Origin: Verrucosispora sioxanthis
GTDB lineage: Bacteria; Actinomycetota; Actinomycetes; Mycobacteriales; Micromonosporaceae
Assembly (NCBI RefSeq): GCF_010560025.1
Contig: NZ_SAIY01000001.1
Span: 930,001-994,000 of the forward strand
Direction: 5' to 3'
DNA length: 64,000 bases
Positions 53,899-62,886 of this stretch are shown here, piece by piece. The notes under the pieces were generated by a model, which saw only the letters and a program-made list of their open reading frames with translations, had not been told where the DNA came from and made no database searches. The position numbers were made by a program, and so were the translations under genes. How positions within the stretch are numbered: position 1 is the first letter of the stretch; each line of letters starts with the position of its first letter.

Positions 53899-56145
53899 TC
53901 ACTCGTCGACGTCGGGTTGGAAGGAGAGTTCGTCGCCGGTGACGGTGACGACGCCGGTGACGTCGAGGACGTAGCTCTCGATGAACGGCTCCTTGCCGTA
54001 GAAGGACTCGTAGGTACCGGTCACCCGCACCTCGCCCTGCCCGTCGTAGGGCGTCGAGACCTGGGCGACCGCCGGACCGACCATGTCGATCTGCGTCGTG
54101 GGGTACCTGTCGATGGTCCACTTGAGGTCCTTGGCGCTCTGGTACCCGGACAGCCGGAAGGGGCAGCCCTCGGGTGCGGCCACGGTCTGCCGCGCGCACT
54201 CGTCCAGATATGTCTTGACCTGCCCGTCGATGCCGCCTCGGGCGGTGGCCCTCAACTCCGGCACCGCCTGGATGGGCGTGTCGAACTCGGCACCGGGCAG
54301 TACCGTGATGTGCTGCGGCGCCACCTCGCTGAGCGGGTTGGCGGCAGCGGTCACGACGTGCAGGCCGGGCACCGAGAGCACGGTCTGTTCCTGCGGGCTC
54401 TCCGGCACCCGCACTCCGTTGATCATGAGCCCCTGCTGGCCGGCGACGACCGAGAGAGCCGAGACGCCGCCGACGACGTGCCACCCCTTGAAGACGCCGA
54501 GCGTGGACTCCTCGTCGCGGCGGAGCATCACCTGCGCCTCCGTCCGGCTCCCGCCCACCACGAACGAGACCGTGGCGGTCGCGTCGTCGCCATCCCGTTC
54601 GATGGTGCGGATGTCGATGTCGGTGGGCGGCTGGTAATCGGCCGACCTGATCGAGTCGGCGAGCAGGTCGTCGCCGCGTACCGCAGCGCCTACCTCGGGG
54701 CTCAACCATCCGGCGAGGTCGTCCACGTCACGGTCGGCCAGCGCGGAGAAGTACCCCTCGACGGAGGTCTCCGGCCGGAAGAATCCCCACTGCACGACGC
54801 CGAGCAGGCTGGAGAGCAGGCAGAAGGAGAGCAGGGCGACACCACCGATGACGGCCGGGCGCCGCAGGTCGACCGGGTCGTCACCGCCGAACAGTTCCTC
54901 GGTGTCGACGACCCGCCGCGGCGGGGTCTGCGGTGCGGGGGTGTCGTCACCGGCCCGGACCGATTCCAGCCGTTCCAGGCGCAGTTCGTTCGGCGGATGT
55001 TCGGCGCAGACAGCTTCGTCCCAGCCGCTGCGCCCGCTCTCGAACGACCTGCGGCGCTCGAGGACGGCCCGCAGGCCCTCGGTGTGCCCGGTCACCACCG
55101 CGCCCAGGTCCGCCCGGTACTCCGCTGCCCGGACATCAGCCCGATGCAGCGGCTGGACCAGGTACTTCATGGTGAGCAGGACCGGCCAGAAGAACAGAAA
55201 GACGAACAGGTTCGTCGCCGGGTGCGGAAACCTGCGCATCAACCAGGTCGGCACGGCGTGTACCAGCACGAGGGGCAGGCCGACACCCCGGACGAAGGCC
55301 GAAGTGATCTCGTCGCCGGTACGCCAGTGCACCAACTCATGACTCAACAGCGCGGCGATCTCGTCGCGGGGGTCGGCGAGCAGACCGGTGGTGACGACTA
55401 TGTGCCGCGCGTACGTTCGCGCATTCGTGCTGACCAGGTCGTCCTCGACCAGCAATCTCGGTACCGCGGGCAGACCGAGCCGCTCCGCGCACTCGTACAG
55501 AATCGGGATGACCAGTTCTTTTTCCCGGCGACTGAGATCGCGCGCACCTGACACCCGGAGCAGTCGGTCCTCCAGCAGCACCCGATACAGGGTGAAGAGC
55601 ACGCCCACCACAATGGCCGCCGCCGCTATCCCCACCAATTGGGTCAGCACCGAAACGGCGCCGTCCGCGCCGCTGAACCGGAGGACCGGCACCAGGAGCA
55701 GACCGACCAGGAACGCCAGCCCGGCGCCGACGAACGCGCCGATCGCCCCACCGGACTGTTCAAGGAAGGAACTGACCAGTCCCCCGATAATCGGCGCGTC
55801 CCGAATCTCGTCGGGAACCTGGTCCACGAACACCGAGCCGCCGGTGAACGCCAGGACGAGCCCCGCGACCGCCGCGAGCACCACCGCCGTGAACAGTGCC
55901 ACCGGCACGTAGAACCAGGCGGCGACGAAGGAACCCAACACACCACGCCAGTCGCGCAGAATCCCGACCCGCAGCCAGACCAGCGCGTTCGGATAGCCGG
56001 GCGGACGGTTGGCCAGCCGTCCGGGATTCGAATCTGGTCGCGCGATGTCGACCTCCGGTACTGATGGTCGCGCCGACGGCGGCGTGGGATCGTCGACTAT
56101 TTGATTCTGCTCATCGCTGGAAGGCTGCACCGCGTTCTGCTGCAC
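53899..56145 (-). CDS. M48 family membrane metallopeptidase with large C-terminal outside domain
   Basis: A 748-residue protein. A disordered cytoplasmic N-terminus precedes several membrane helices (about 70-205) and a zinc-protease core with the HExxH motif in LLSHELVHWRTGDE near 268 and the third ligand in the AEYRADLGAV region near 345. The M48 (HtpX/Ste24-like) domain ends near 400. A further helix at about 445-468 is followed by a roughly 280-residue extension starting YFSALADRDVDDLAGWLSPE, which looks like an NTF2-like domain plus beta domains. That extension is not part of ordinary HtpX. GTG 56145 has GCAGGAG upstream. Operon with the EACC1-like gene. Confidence 0.88.
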   Translation of the reverse strand: MQQNAVQPSSDEQNQIVDDPTPPSARPSVPEVDIARPDSNPGRLANRPPGYPNALVWLRVGILRDWRGVLGSFVAAWFYVPVALFTAVVLAAVAGLVLAFTGGSVFVDQVPDEIRDAPIIGGLVSSFLEQSGGAIGAFVGAGLAFLVGLLLVPVLRFSGADGAVSVLTQLVGIAAAAIVVGVLFTLYRVLLEDRLLRVSGARDLSRREKELVIPILYECAERLGLPAVPRLLVEDDLVSTNARTYARHIVVTTGLLADPRDEIAALLSHELVHWRTGDEITSAFVRGVGLPLVLVHAVPTWLMRRFPHPATNLFVFLFFWPVLLTMKYLVQPLHRADVRAAEYRADLGAVVTGHTEGLRAVLERRRSFESGRSGWDEAVCAEHPPNELRLERLESVRAGDDTPAPQTPPRRVVDTEELFGGDDPVDLRRPAVIGGVALLSFCLLSSLLGVVQWGFFRPETSVEGYFSALADRDVDDLAGWLSPEVGAAVRGDDLLADSIRSADYQPPTDIDIRTIERDGDDATATVSFVVGGSRTEAQVMLRRDEESTLGVFKGWHVVGGVSALSVVAGQQGLMINGVRVPESPQEQTVLSVPGLHVVTAAANPLSEVAPQHITVLPGAEFDTPIQAVPELRATARGGIDGQVKTYLDECARQTVAAPEGCPFRLSGYQSAKDLKWTIDRYPTTQIDMVGPAVAQVSTPYDGQGEVRVTGTYESFYGKEPFIESYVLDVTGVVTVTGDELSFQPDVDE

Positions 56146-56458
56146 GAAAACTCCTGCACAGGCCGAAAGGGGTGAATCACGAAACGGTTCGCGCGTAAAC
56201 GAATATCGAGAGCGGACAGCAGCTGCCTTTCAGCCGTGGAACGCTCTGCGGCAGACGCAGACCTTACTCCGGCCGATACCCGCTCCGCCACCCGGTTCCG
56301 AACTGAATTTTCGAGCGCCCGGTGGGAACACTCCGACAGGATGGTACAGAGTGGACAATCGGCATCGGACGAATGGCTGAGGTTGGTGCTTTCCGCACCG
56401 CGCAACAAAGGTGAAAGTTCCACGGATAAATGAAACCGTCAAAGGCTGGGCCATCGGG
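56146..56458. other. Gene-free, comparatively AT-rich interval
   Basis: These 313 bases separate the M48 gene from the hydrolase on the same strand. Short AT-rich patches (gaattttcgag, tggataaatg) stand out from the surroundings. Open frames here have poor codon character. I see no convincing gene, palindrome or terminator; it probably holds the M48 promoter. Confidence 0.5.
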
Positions 56459-57475
56459 TCACGGGTGCGAGGCGGCGAAGGCGGCGACGTCCTCGGCGAT
56501 CCGTTCGGGCTGCTCACCGTTGACGGCATGGGAAGCGTCCGGGTAGAGCCGGACGGTGCCCCGGGGCAGGGTCTGGCGTGCGGTCTCGGCGGCCGACTGC
56601 GGATCGTGCATCACCGATTCGCCAGCGATGATCGCCAGGACCGGCAGGTCGAGTCGACGGAGTCGTTCCTCGCTGATCCGCGTGGGCTGTGGCAGCCGCA
56701 TCCGGTAGTGCTGCATGCCGGCTTCGATCATGTCGGCGACCGGCTCGTCCTCGACCGGCGCGCCGCCGGCGGTGTAGGAGTTGAAGCTGTCCCGCCACGA
56801 CCTGGGCAGCCAGGGCAGCGCGGCCGGGATGGACCGCACGATGGTGCCGAACGGTATATCGGCGAAGACGTGGACCGGGTCGATGACGGTCATCGACGCG
56901 ATGTGCTCCGGTCGGTGCAGCGCGAGGTTGACCGCGGTCCAGCCCCCGATCGAGAGACCGACCAGGTGAAACCTGTCCGGCGGGAGCGCCTGGAGGGTCT
57001 GGTGCAGCCACTCGGCCTGCGCCTCGTCGGTGTTGATCGGGCGACTCTGCACGCTCATGCCCGGCTCGCCGAGCAGGTCGACGGTGTAGACGTCGCTGAT
57101 CGGCAGCAGCAGGGGCAGGTTGTCGGCCCAGACCGGGGTGGCCGAGGCGCGCCCGGGCAACAGCAGCAACGGGGCGTTCGCACCGCCGCCTTCCGCGCCG
57201 GCTGCGGTGGCGGCGAAGCGGTAGACGCGGACGATGCCGAAGTCGGTGCGTACGTCGATGGTCTCCGCCGGGTCGGGCAGGGCGGCGAAGGCCTCCCGGT
57301 AGGCCCGGAGGAACCGGTCCTGCCCGTCGGCGCTGTCCCAGTGGCCGATCGGAGCGGGCTGGCGAACGGCGAAGGTGACCGCCAGCGCGATCAGTGCGAG
57401 CCCGGCCAGCACCAGGCGCAGCCACCGTGACCTGGGCCGCAGCCGGTTGAGTACCTTCATCAGCCTGGTCCGCAC
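56459..57475 (-). CDS. Alpha/beta hydrolase with N-terminal membrane anchor
   Basis: A 338-residue hydrolase. Basic residues and one membrane helix (about 19-38, LRLVLAGLALIALAVTFAV) precede an alpha/beta-hydrolase fold with the nucleophile Ser in LVGLSIGGWTAV near 170, an acid residue near 275 and the His in PDASHAVNGEQ near 315. Substrate unknown. Divergent from a TetR gene, with two palindromic operators between, so induction by a TetR ligand (perhaps its own substrate) is likely. Confidence 0.9.
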   Translation of the reverse strand: MRTRLMKVLNRLRPRSRWLRLVLAGLALIALAVTFAVRQPAPIGHWDSADGQDRFLRAYREAFAALPDPAETIDVRTDFGIVRVYRFAATAAGAEGGGANAPLLLLPGRASATPVWADNLPLLLPISDVYTVDLLGEPGMSVQSRPINTDEAQAEWLHQTLQALPPDRFHLVGLSIGGWTAVNLALHRPEHIASMTVIDPVHVFADIPFGTIVRSIPAALPWLPRSWRDSFNSYTAGGAPVEDEPVADMIEAGMQHYRMRLPQPTRISEERLRRLDLPVLAIIAGESVMHDPQSAAETARQTLPRGTVRLYPDASHAVNGEQPERIAEDVAAFAASHP

Positions 57476-57487
57476 GACACACTCCTA

Positions 57488-57522
57488 ACCGATCGGTAGA
57501 TTTTTCGACCGTACGGTAGAAT
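57488..57522. promoter_or_regulatory. Twin TetR operators and leaderless promoter
   Basis: ACCGATCGGT (57488-57497) and ACCGTACGGT (57508-57517) have centres 20 bases apart. A plus-strand -10 TAGAAT (57517-57522) begins at the end of the second and lies seven bases before GTG 57530, so the TetR transcript is probably leaderless and self-repressed. The hydrolase start is 12 bases from the first palindrome on the other side. Confidence 0.75.
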
Positions 57523-57529
57523 CTGGCGG

Positions 57530-58123
57530 GTGACAAGGAGACGAGAGGGCGCGACGAGCGAACTCACCCTGATCGAGCGCGCCCGCCGCACCCAACTGAT
57601 CGAGGTCACCATCGAGCTGGTCGCCGACCGGGGCTACGCCGGCGCCTCACTGGCCGCCATCGCCGAACGCGCCGGCATCACCAAGGCCGCCGTGCTCTAC
57701 CACTTCCCCACCAAGGCCGCCGTCGTACGCGCCGCGCACGAGCACGCCCTCGCCGCCCTGGTCGCAGACGTCGCCGCCGCGGTCGAGGCCGCCGCCCCCG
57801 CGAACCGGCCCGCCGCGTACGTCAGGTCGATGGTGGGACACCTACGGGAACATCCGCGACACACCCGCATGATCATCGAAGCGATGGTGCACGACGACGG
57901 TGAACACGATCCGGCCGCCCGTTGGGGTCCCCTGGCCCAGCTCATCGACGCGGCCCGGCTCGCGCGCGGCGCCAGCGGTGACATCGACCCGCGTACGACG
58001 GCGATCATCGTCGGTGGCGGCATCGACGCCATCGTCGCCGAGCAGCTCCACGACCCCGACTACGACACGGCAACAGCGGCCGAGCACCTCGTCGACATGC
58101 TCGAAACGACGATCTCGCGGTGA
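57530..58123 (+). CDS. TetR family transcriptional regulator
   Basis: A 197-residue repressor: helix-turn-helix at about 22-65 (RTQLIEVTIELVADRGYAG, then AERAGITKAAVLYHFPTKAA) and a helical ligand domain with C-terminal AEHLVDMLETTISR. GTG start. Divergent from the alpha/beta hydrolase, which it probably controls through the two operators in the 54-base gap. Confidence 0.93.
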   Translation: MTRRREGATSELTLIERARRTQLIEVTIELVADRGYAGASLAAIAERAGITKAAVLYHFPTKAAVVRAAHEHALAALVADVAAAVEAAAPANRPAAYVRSMVGHLREHPRHTRMIIEAMVHDDGEHDPAARWGPLAQLIDAARLARGASGDIDPRTTAIIVGGGIDAIVAEQLHDPDYDTATAAEHLVDMLETTISR

Positions 58124-58169
58124 CCCGGGCTCGCTGTCGCCGTGCGTACGCCCCGTGGTGCCGGACCGG

Positions 58170-58979
58170 TCACGCGGCCGGTTGTCGCGGCCTCGGCCGC
58201 CGGTGGTATTTCGGTCCGCCGGGAGCGTTCATCTCGCCCCGGTAGACGCCGTGCCGCAGCTCGGAGACGTACCCCGCCAGCTCGGGCATGCCCAGCCGGG
58301 CCGCCAGGGCCAACTCCGCCTCGACGTCGTACGGCACCCGAACGAACTGGATCGAGAACGGCGCGTCGAGCTCCGCGTCGACGACACCTTCGAGGATCAC
58401 GTAGACCGGGGTCGGGTCGTCCATCGCGTTGCCGACGCTGCCGGTGTTGAACAGGGTGCGACGCTCGCGGTCCACCTCGTAGAACGGATCGTGCGTGTCG
58501 CCGTAGCCCACCACCGAGGGCTCCGGCCCGTCGCCGGTGGCCGGGGTGTTGGCGAACATGCCGAGGAACTCGGCCTCGTCGTGGTCGAACCGCACCCGAC
58601 GGTGCACGCTCGTCGCCGAGGCGTGGAAGAGTCGTACCCGCCGCCCGCTGAGCAGGAAGTCGTGGCTGAACGGTAGCCCGCGCAGCCAGTCGCCCTGGCC
58701 GGCGGCGAGCTGCGCCAGCCACCAGGCCATCGCCTCGCTGTCGTAGGTCCGGTCCGGGTCGGGGAGGAAGTCGTCCCAGTTGCCGAGGATGTTGACCTCG
58801 CAGCGCTGCCGGCAGAGCTCGATCACCTCGCGGCCGCGCGGCCCCTTGCCGACGTAGTCACCGAGGTTGAAGATCCGTTCGATGCCGCGTGCGTCGATGT
58901 CGGCGAGCACGGCCTCCAGTGCGGTCAGGTTGCCGTGGACGTCGGAGATGAGGGCGATGCGGTCGAGGGATCGGGCCAC
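58170..58979 (-). CDS. Calcineurin-like metallophosphoesterase (YfcE/ApaH superfamily)
   Basis: A 269-residue cytosolic phosphoesterase with ALISDVHGNLTALEAVL near the N-terminus, NLGDYVGKGPRG, NILGNWDDF, LFHAS and YGDTHDPF, the last carrying the final His ligands. The metal-binding set is complete in order. GTG 58979 starts ARSLDRIALISD; upstream frame is not coding-like. Substrate unknown. Confidence 0.9.
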   Translation of the reverse strand: MARSLDRIALISDVHGNLTALEAVLADIDARGIERIFNLGDYVGKGPRGREVIELCRQRCEVNILGNWDDFLPDPDRTYDSEAMAWWLAQLAAGQGDWLRGLPFSHDFLLSGRRVRLFHASATSVHRRVRFDHDEAEFLGMFANTPATGDGPEPSVVGYGDTHDPFYEVDRERRTLFNTGSVGNAMDDPTPVYVILEGVVDAELDAPFSIQFVRVPYDVEAELALAARLGMPELAGYVSELRHGVYRGEMNAPGGPKYHRRPRPRQPAA

Positions 58980-59032
58980 CGGCCGATCGTAGACGTGGCA
59001 GTCCCGGCGGTGGGGTGGCGGCGGCCCGCCTA

Positions 59033-59920
59033 CTACCAGCCGACGTCGCGTAGTTCGGCAAGCAGTTGCGGGTCGAGGTCGTCCGGTTCGAGTACGTCCT
59101 TGGCGGGTGGCGGGTCGATCGGCAGTCGCCGACCGAACGAGTGGTAGAGAAACTGCCACTCACCGGCGCCCGCTTCCACCTGATCGAAGTGCAGCGACAG
59201 GTTCGTGAGCCGGCCCTGCGCGTCGAGGGTGGCGTCGAAGGGCACCATCGCGTTCGTCCCCGACGATTCTTCACACAGCTCGACGGTCAGGTGGGGGTGC
59301 CGACGGAGGTCGAGGACACCATGAACGGCTCGTTCGGTGACGAGCCGCAGCTCGACCGACGTCTTCACCAGGTCCTGGAGGTCGTACATCGCCTGCGTAC
59401 CGGTGAAGATCGAGGAGTCCGCACCAAACAGACGCGGCAGGTCGACCGGTATCCACCCCTCGGGAGGCGCTCCGAAGCCGAAGAACCGCGCCCAACTCTC
59501 CTCGTCGACGGTCTTTATCTCAACCCACTGAAAGTGGCCGGGTTGCCGAATGGGGAAGTGGATGCTCATGTCGCTCCGGCGCCTGGCCGGGTCCACCGTC
59601 ATCTCGACTCTCGTACTGACCGAAGCTCCCTCGACGTCCCTGCGTGTCATGGTGAAACGAGACGAGTAGGTGTCCTGACCGACTTTGTTCGCGCCCTCGT
59701 GCAGCCACCTGTGCAGGTCTTTCTCTGCCGCGCTTGCCGACGGGCTCGGAGCCGACGCTTGCGATCCCGCGTCGGCGCAGCCGGCCGCCAGGGCCAGCGC
59801 GACCGCCACACCTGCCACCGCGGCCAGCCGGCCCACCGCGCCAGCACCCGATCGCCTCGACAGCCCACCCGACCCCGACCACGAGCTGTTCACCAGGTTC
59901 TCCATCCGGGCCCGCTTCAT
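59033..59920 (-). CDS. Hypothetical secreted lipoprotein
   Basis: A 295-residue protein with a long N-region, a hydrophobic signal segment and lipobox (ALALAAGCADAG, Cys near 49). The mature domain carries RFTMTRRDVEGASVSTRVEM, VEIKTVDEESWARFFGFG and VTERAVHGVLDL. The strands alternate in a way reminiscent of LppX/LprG or LolA-like lipid-binding folds, but no motif is decisive. ATG 59920 or ATG 59905 are both possible starts. It is 63 bases upstream of the phosphoesterase on the same strand; its own start lies 122 bases past the stop of the upstream beta-helix gene. Confidence 0.82.
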   Translation of the reverse strand: MKRARMENLVNSSWSGSGGLSRRSGAGAVGRLAAVAGVAVALALAAGCADAGSQASAPSPSASAAEKDLHRWLHEGANKVGQDTYSSRFTMTRRDVEGASVSTRVEMTVDPARRRSDMSIHFPIRQPGHFQWVEIKTVDEESWARFFGFGAPPEGWIPVDLPRLFGADSSIFTGTQAMYDLQDLVKTSVELRLVTERAVHGVLDLRRHPHLTVELCEESSGTNAMVPFDATLDAQGRLTNLSLHFDQVEAGAGEWQFLYHSFGRRLPIDPPPAKDVLEPDDLDPQLLAELRDVGW

Positions 59921-60042
59921 GATCGGCACATGGTGCCAGCTCACCCGTGCCTCGTCCAGGGCGTCGGTCTCTCCGCACGCAGCGCTTCTCTGACGTCGGA
60001 GGGGCCAGGCACCGCCGGTGCCTGCCCCTCCGGATCCGGCTC

Positions 60043-62739
60043 TCAGCTGCGTCGACTCCACTGCTGGTTCGCGCCGCCGTTGCAGGACCAAAGAATGATC
60101 TTCGTTCCGTTGGCGGTGGCGGCGCCGTTGGCGTCGAGGCAGAGTCCGGACTGGACATTCGTGATGGTGCCGTTGGCGTTGACGTTCCACTGCTGGTTGA
60201 GACCGCCGTGACAGTCCCAGATGATGACCGTGGTGCCGTTGGTGGTGCCGGCACCGTTGGCGTCCAGACACTTGTTGCCGTACACGGTGAACTGCTTGCT
60301 GGCGGTGTAGGTCCAGCGCTGGTGCGAGCCGCCGGAGCAGTCCCACAGTTGCGTCTGGGTGCCGTTCGTGGTGGTGGCGCCGGGCACCTCGATGCACCGA
60401 CCCGACTGACCACCGACGAGCTGGGTGTCAGGCGTACCGCCGGTGCCCTGCCGCCGGACGAGCGACTTCGACTCGGCCGACCGACTCCCCTGCGCGTCGA
60501 CCACGAAAAGTCGGTAGTCACCCGACGCCGTCGGCACCGCGATGGAGGTCGCGTTGCCGTCCGCCCTGGTCATCGTCGGTCCGGCGGCGAAGGTGGTGGT
60601 GCCGGACGGGGCCAGCCACAGCGACCTCGTCGGGTCGCCGCCGCTGCGGATCGGGATCGAGGACGTGCCGCTGCCCACGAATGTGCTCGCCGGCAGGACG
60701 TAGTCCTGCATCGGCAGGTTGCGCGGCTGGGTGATGTCCCGGAACGAGTCCTGGAGCCCGGAGTTGACCGCGATCGCGTAGGCCGCCGCCGGCCAGACGT
60801 AGTCGGCGGAGACGAGGATGTCGTGGATGGTGCTGTTCGGCAGATTCTTGTTGGAGACCTTGTTGATCGGGCCGTACGTCTGGGTGATGTTCAGGTCGTG
60901 CTTACGCCCGAAGTCGTCGGAGTTGATCATCCAGGTGATGTTCTTGTCCACGCTCAGGACGTTGTCCCGGAAGGTGATGAACGCCGAGCCCTCGTCCGGG
61001 TGCAGCCCGTACTTGTGACCGGCCGGGACGCCCTGGAAATAGTTGTCGTGGATCGTGGTGCCCGGCTGGCTGCCCAGCGTGTAGATCGGTGCCGTGTCGC
61101 TGAGTCGTTGCACCGTGTCGATGATGTGGTTGTGGCTGATGGTGTTGTTCTTCGCCGTGGTGGTGGGCCGGTTCGGCGCGATCGATCCTGAGGAGCCGTC
61201 GAAGTTCCACCACCCCCAGCCCATCGTGATACCCGCCCACGGCGCCTTCTCGATGCGGTTGTGCTGCACCGTCAGGGTGTCGGCGAAGTACGCCGCGACC
61301 GCGCCGTGCCCGTTGAACAGCACCGCACTGTCGTGGATGTAGTTGTTCCTGATCTCGATGTTCTTCGGAGGCCCTTCGACCTGAGCCGGGTACTTCTCCC
61401 GGTTGCTCGACGTGTGATCGCCGATGAAGACGTGCTGCGGGTGACCGACGCTTATCGCCGTTCCGGCGATGTCGTTGGTGTAGTTGCCGATCAACTGGGT
61501 GTTCGTCACGTCGTTGACCAGGGTGATCCCGTCGGCCCCGGTGTGCGCGATCCGGTTCCGTTCCAGCCGGATCGAGTTGGCGTTCTGCAGGTGGATGATG
61601 CCGGGGGTGAGGTCGACGTTGCGGTAGTAGTAGACGTGGAAGTTGCCGCGCGCGTACGCCTGGGCGCCAAGATTGCCCTGCTGGGCCTGCTTGTACACCG
61701 AGCCGGCGACGTTGAACAGGTTCCAGTCGGAGTGCCGCACGGTGAGACCGGAGAAGGTGATGTTGCGCGCCTGGTTGCTGGTCGAGGTACCGGCGACCCG
61801 CAGCACGGTGGGCACGTTGTTCGGCGCGAAGACCGACGCGGTGGACATGTTGTCGGCGCCGGCCTTGTAGTAGTAGAGCGTCCGGCTGGACTTGTCGAAG
61901 TAGAACTCCCCGGGCGTGTCCAGGAACTCGTAGGCGTTCATGACCTTGTGGCTACCGTTGATCTGGGCGTTGCCGTTGAACGCCCCCTGGGCGATGGCGG
62001 CACCCGGCTGCTGGAACAGCGCGATACGACTCTGACCGTCACCGCTCGTGGTCACCTGGCGAACTCCCACGATGGCCGTGGTCCAGGTGGTGCCCGTCTC
62101 GATCTCGATGTCTTCCTGGTTGCGGGAGATCGCCGGGAAATCGGCCGGGTTGTATCTCGCGCCTTCGCACTGCGAGCCCGACTCCCACGCCCAGTCGGCC
62201 TGTCCCGCCGTGATGGTGTACGTGCCGTGGCAGCCCCCGGATGTGATCGTCTTGGCTGCCATGTGGGCCCGTTGGCCGTTGACGTAGAGCGCCCGCAGCT
62301 TGTTGGCCCGGTCGAGCGGGGCCTTCCAGATGTTGCCGCTGTGCTGGGTCCAGCCGGTCACCTGCACACCGGCCTCAAGCACCGGCGTCTCGTCCGGGTA
62401 CGCGGAGTAGATCACCCGGTGGCCGTTGGTGCCGGAGTCACCGGCCCCGAACTCGATCGTGCTGGCCACCGGATAGCTGCCACCGCGAAGGTAGACCTGC
62501 ATGTCGCCGGTCATGCTCGCGGTCTTCGTGCGCACCACGTCCCGCGCGCGTTGGAGCGTCCGGAACGGCGCGGCGAGCGTGCCGGGGTTGGCGTCGTTCC
62601 CGTTCGGTGCGACGTGAAGCGTCTCCTGGACCGCGGCCAGAGCCGGCGCCTGATCTGCGATCACGGCCGGCACCGCGGCGGAGACGAACACCCCCAGCGC
62701 GAGTAGGCAACCTTTCCCGGCATGGACAACGGATCTCAT
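60043..62739 (-). CDS. Secreted right-handed beta-helix glycanase (GH141-like) with ricin-type CBM13
   Basis: An 898-residue exported enzyme. The signal peptide (about 1-37) is followed by LHVAPNGNDANPGTLAAPFRTL, the usual opening of GH141/GH120-type beta-helix enzymes, and then a long parallel beta-helix (repeated NIEIRNNYIHDS, TLTVQHNRIE, KNNTISHNHII). A linker domain and a C-terminal beta-trefoil with three ricin-type repeats (SGRCIEVPG; QQWNVNANG; QQWSRRS) complete it. Plant-type polysaccharide (pectin, xylan or fucosylated glycan) is the likely substrate; the family call is tentative. ATG 62739 has GGAGGGAGA upstream. A palindrome GAGGCGCCTC at 62784-62793 could be an operator. Confidence 0.88.
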   Translation of the reverse strand: MRSVVHAGKGCLLALGVFVSAAVPAVIADQAPALAAVQETLHVAPNGNDANPGTLAAPFRTLQRARDVVRTKTASMTGDMQVYLRGGSYPVASTIEFGAGDSGTNGHRVIYSAYPDETPVLEAGVQVTGWTQHSGNIWKAPLDRANKLRALYVNGQRAHMAAKTITSGGCHGTYTITAGQADWAWESGSQCEGARYNPADFPAISRNQEDIEIETGTTWTTAIVGVRQVTTSGDGQSRIALFQQPGAAIAQGAFNGNAQINGSHKVMNAYEFLDTPGEFYFDKSSRTLYYYKAGADNMSTASVFAPNNVPTVLRVAGTSTSNQARNITFSGLTVRHSDWNLFNVAGSVYKQAQQGNLGAQAYARGNFHVYYYRNVDLTPGIIHLQNANSIRLERNRIAHTGADGITLVNDVTNTQLIGNYTNDIAGTAISVGHPQHVFIGDHTSSNREKYPAQVEGPPKNIEIRNNYIHDSAVLFNGHGAVAAYFADTLTVQHNRIEKAPWAGITMGWGWWNFDGSSGSIAPNRPTTTAKNNTISHNHIIDTVQRLSDTAPIYTLGSQPGTTIHDNYFQGVPAGHKYGLHPDEGSAFITFRDNVLSVDKNITWMINSDDFGRKHDLNITQTYGPINKVSNKNLPNSTIHDILVSADYVWPAAAYAIAVNSGLQDSFRDITQPRNLPMQDYVLPASTFVGSGTSSIPIRSGGDPTRSLWLAPSGTTTFAAGPTMTRADGNATSIAVPTASGDYRLFVVDAQGSRSAESKSLVRRQGTGGTPDTQLVGGQSGRCIEVPGATTTNGTQTQLWDCSGGSHQRWTYTASKQFTVYGNKCLDANGAGTTNGTTVIIWDCHGGLNQQWNVNANGTITNVQSGLCLDANGAATANGTKIILWSCNGGANQQWSRRS

Positions 62740-62886
62740 CTCTTCTCCCTCCACGTCCGCGACGGCCCGTGCCCCGCCGAGGCGAGGCGCCTCTGCGCGT
62801 GACAGCCGGACCGTCCCGGAAGCCATTGACCTACCGCGCCGCCAAGTCGGTACGGACGGCACGGACCGTTGCTGATGAATGCCGGG

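Noticed and set aside
53885..53899. Reading the M48 gene as a simple HtpX chaperone-protease.
   Set aside because: The large outside C-terminal region, Pro-rich N-terminus and coupled EACC1-like gene do not fit HtpX.
56097..56423. A 108-codon minus-strand frame in the gap upstream of the M48 gene.
   Set aside because: Third positions are not GC-biased, there is no ribosome site, and it overlaps the M48 start.
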